A stretch of 64,000 nt of DNA from positions 7,090,001 through 7,154,000 of the forward strand of contig JAVTVX010000017.1 of NCBI GenBank assembly GCA_033439265.1. Reading direction: 5' to 3'. How positions within the stretch are numbered: position 1 is the stretch's first letter; every line of letters starts with the position of its first letter. The notes under the pieces are model-generated. The model had not been told where the DNA came from. It saw only the letters and a program-made list of their open reading frames with translations, and did not search any database. The stretch is from Dillenia suffruticosa. Lineage: Eukaryota > Streptophyta > Magnoliopsida > Dilleniales > Dilleniaceae. This document shows, in pieces, positions 63,775 through 64,000 of the stretch. A program made the position numbers and the translations under genes.

Positions 63775-64000
63775 AGAGACGGGAGAAGGGGGGGAGAAAT
63801 TCGTATTTAGGATGGGGATATATAATTTTTAAAGGGGTCATCATGAATGTTACAGCAGCTTGTAAAAAAGCTTATATTTCATTTACTTGCTCAAATGGGG
63901 AATTTTATTGCATTATATGTTTGGGAAGGTAATCTCACTAGGGCTTTGGCCATTGACACCTGTTCAAAATTTTAAAATAACTCTAACAAAATTCCTTTTT
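60731..64000 (-). CDS. bZIP transcription factor (group A, GBF4-like), 3' part only
   Basis: Two exons are visible on the minus strand: 61788-61759 (30 nt, EQRAKERYKQ) and 60811-60731 (81 nt, LMEKVVPVLEKRR, PPRTLRRVRSLQW, stop at 60733-60731). Both have clean acceptors, the first has a gtatg donor, and they join in phase 0. The joined tail matches the C-terminal end found after the leucine zipper in ABI5/GBF4-type (group A) bZIP proteins, including the conserved LRRVRSLQW terminus, which carries an R-x-x-S phospho-site pattern in relatives. The basic region and zipper are not found up to 64000, so exon 1 must lie beyond the right edge. The intron is at least 2.2 kb and carries a LINE remnant in opposite orientation. 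Group A factors bind ACGT elements in ABA and seed programmes. The start of this span is open-ended. Confidence 0.74.
62283..62454. repeat. 40-bp direct duplication with flanking 15-bp inverted repeat
   Basis: A 40-bp sequence beginning accctttcaggtcaataata occurs exactly at 62283-62322 and again at 62403-62442. The second copy is framed by atctatcataagtag (62384-62398) and its perfect reverse complement ctacttatgatagat (62440-62454). It lies within the bZIP intron. Confidence 0.92.
62664..63622 (+). mobile_element. Decayed LINE reverse transcriptase, 3' end
   Basis: The translated text includes NTQDEIPWYMLFADDIVLVDETREG, where FADD is the reverse-transcriptase catalytic motif. It continues with LDGQKVPKSEQFRYFGFIIQ, HKIQMGWMKWRR, LKENFYRTAVRATLLYGIEY and, after a frameshift, RDRIRNEEIHNKLRVSSIVDKIRE and NDWRRRIHTN at the end (about 63470-63499). 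Stops interrupt it (for example at about 62798, 62839 and 63133), so it is dead. The 5' part of ORF2 is missing. The 3' flank ends in a ttgttgttattgta-type tail near 63583-63600. The 9-bp gcattaagt at 62655-62663 and 63623-63631 may be the target-site duplication. It lies antisense inside the bZIP intron. Confidence 0.88.
63738..63778. repeat. Poly(A) tract followed by GA run
   Basis: An uninterrupted A tract of about 32 bases followed by agagagaga. It may be a retroposon tail, but no upstream retroposon was recognised. Confidence 0.8.

Noticed and set aside
1-64000. CRISPR arrays, operons, prokaryotic promoters and rRNA operons
   Set aside because: Intron-containing plant genes and plant transposons show this is nuclear plant DNA. 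No such prokaryotic structures or rRNA sequence were seen.

Overview
The window is nuclear DNA of a flowering plant, most likely a woody eudicot. The evidence is AT-rich intergenic sequence full of GA/CT and TA microsatellites, GT-AG introns of 80-1540 nt, and plant-specific gene families. The species cannot be named from sequence alone. The genes are unrelated neighbours, not an operon or a cluster.

Layout. 1-7.3 kb is intergenic except for a possible last exon of a gene entering from the left (276-422). 7382-9848 (+) is a complete seven-exon WAT1/UMAMIT (nodulin-MtN21-like, EamA) transporter. 9.9-20.6 kb is AT-rich and gene-poor, with a 5'-truncated LINE tail (13999-14471) that has a target-site duplication and a poly(A). 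22485-26124 (+) is a complete four-exon tubby-like F-box protein behind a long, probably intron-containing leader. 26.1-33.6 kb is AT-rich degenerate repeat DNA. 33.6-36.7 kb starts with a housekeeping-type promoter signature (four GGGCCCA boxes and a telo-box) followed by about 3 kb with no long ORF, containing three related foldback segments; I read it as a non-coding transcription unit. 42816-43961 (+) is an intronless ROH1/BYPASS1-like gene with three mini-uORFs.

48.4-51.9 kb (-) holds two tandem, decayed HSP20-like genes with C-terminal membrane segments (RTM2-type architecture). The upstream copy also carries a 352-bp hAT MITE with a perfect 8-bp target-site duplication in its last coding segment. 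53252-54231 (-) is a complete four-exon phytocyanin-like (ENODL-type) gene. 55164-58319 is a 3.16-kb hAT element with terminal inverted repeats, a perfect 8-bp TSD, subterminal hairpins, dense CTCGAG/GAGCTC arrays and only the C-terminal transposase dimerisation region. 60731 to the right edge (-) is the 3' part of a group-A bZIP (GBF4-like) gene whose large intron carries a decayed LINE reverse transcriptase.

The best candidates for something undescribed are the triplicated foldback non-coding locus at 33.6-36.7 kb and the hAT element with matched hairpins at both ends. Splice sites were placed by hand from frame continuity, GT/AG dinucleotides and family resemblance. No alignment or expression data were available.
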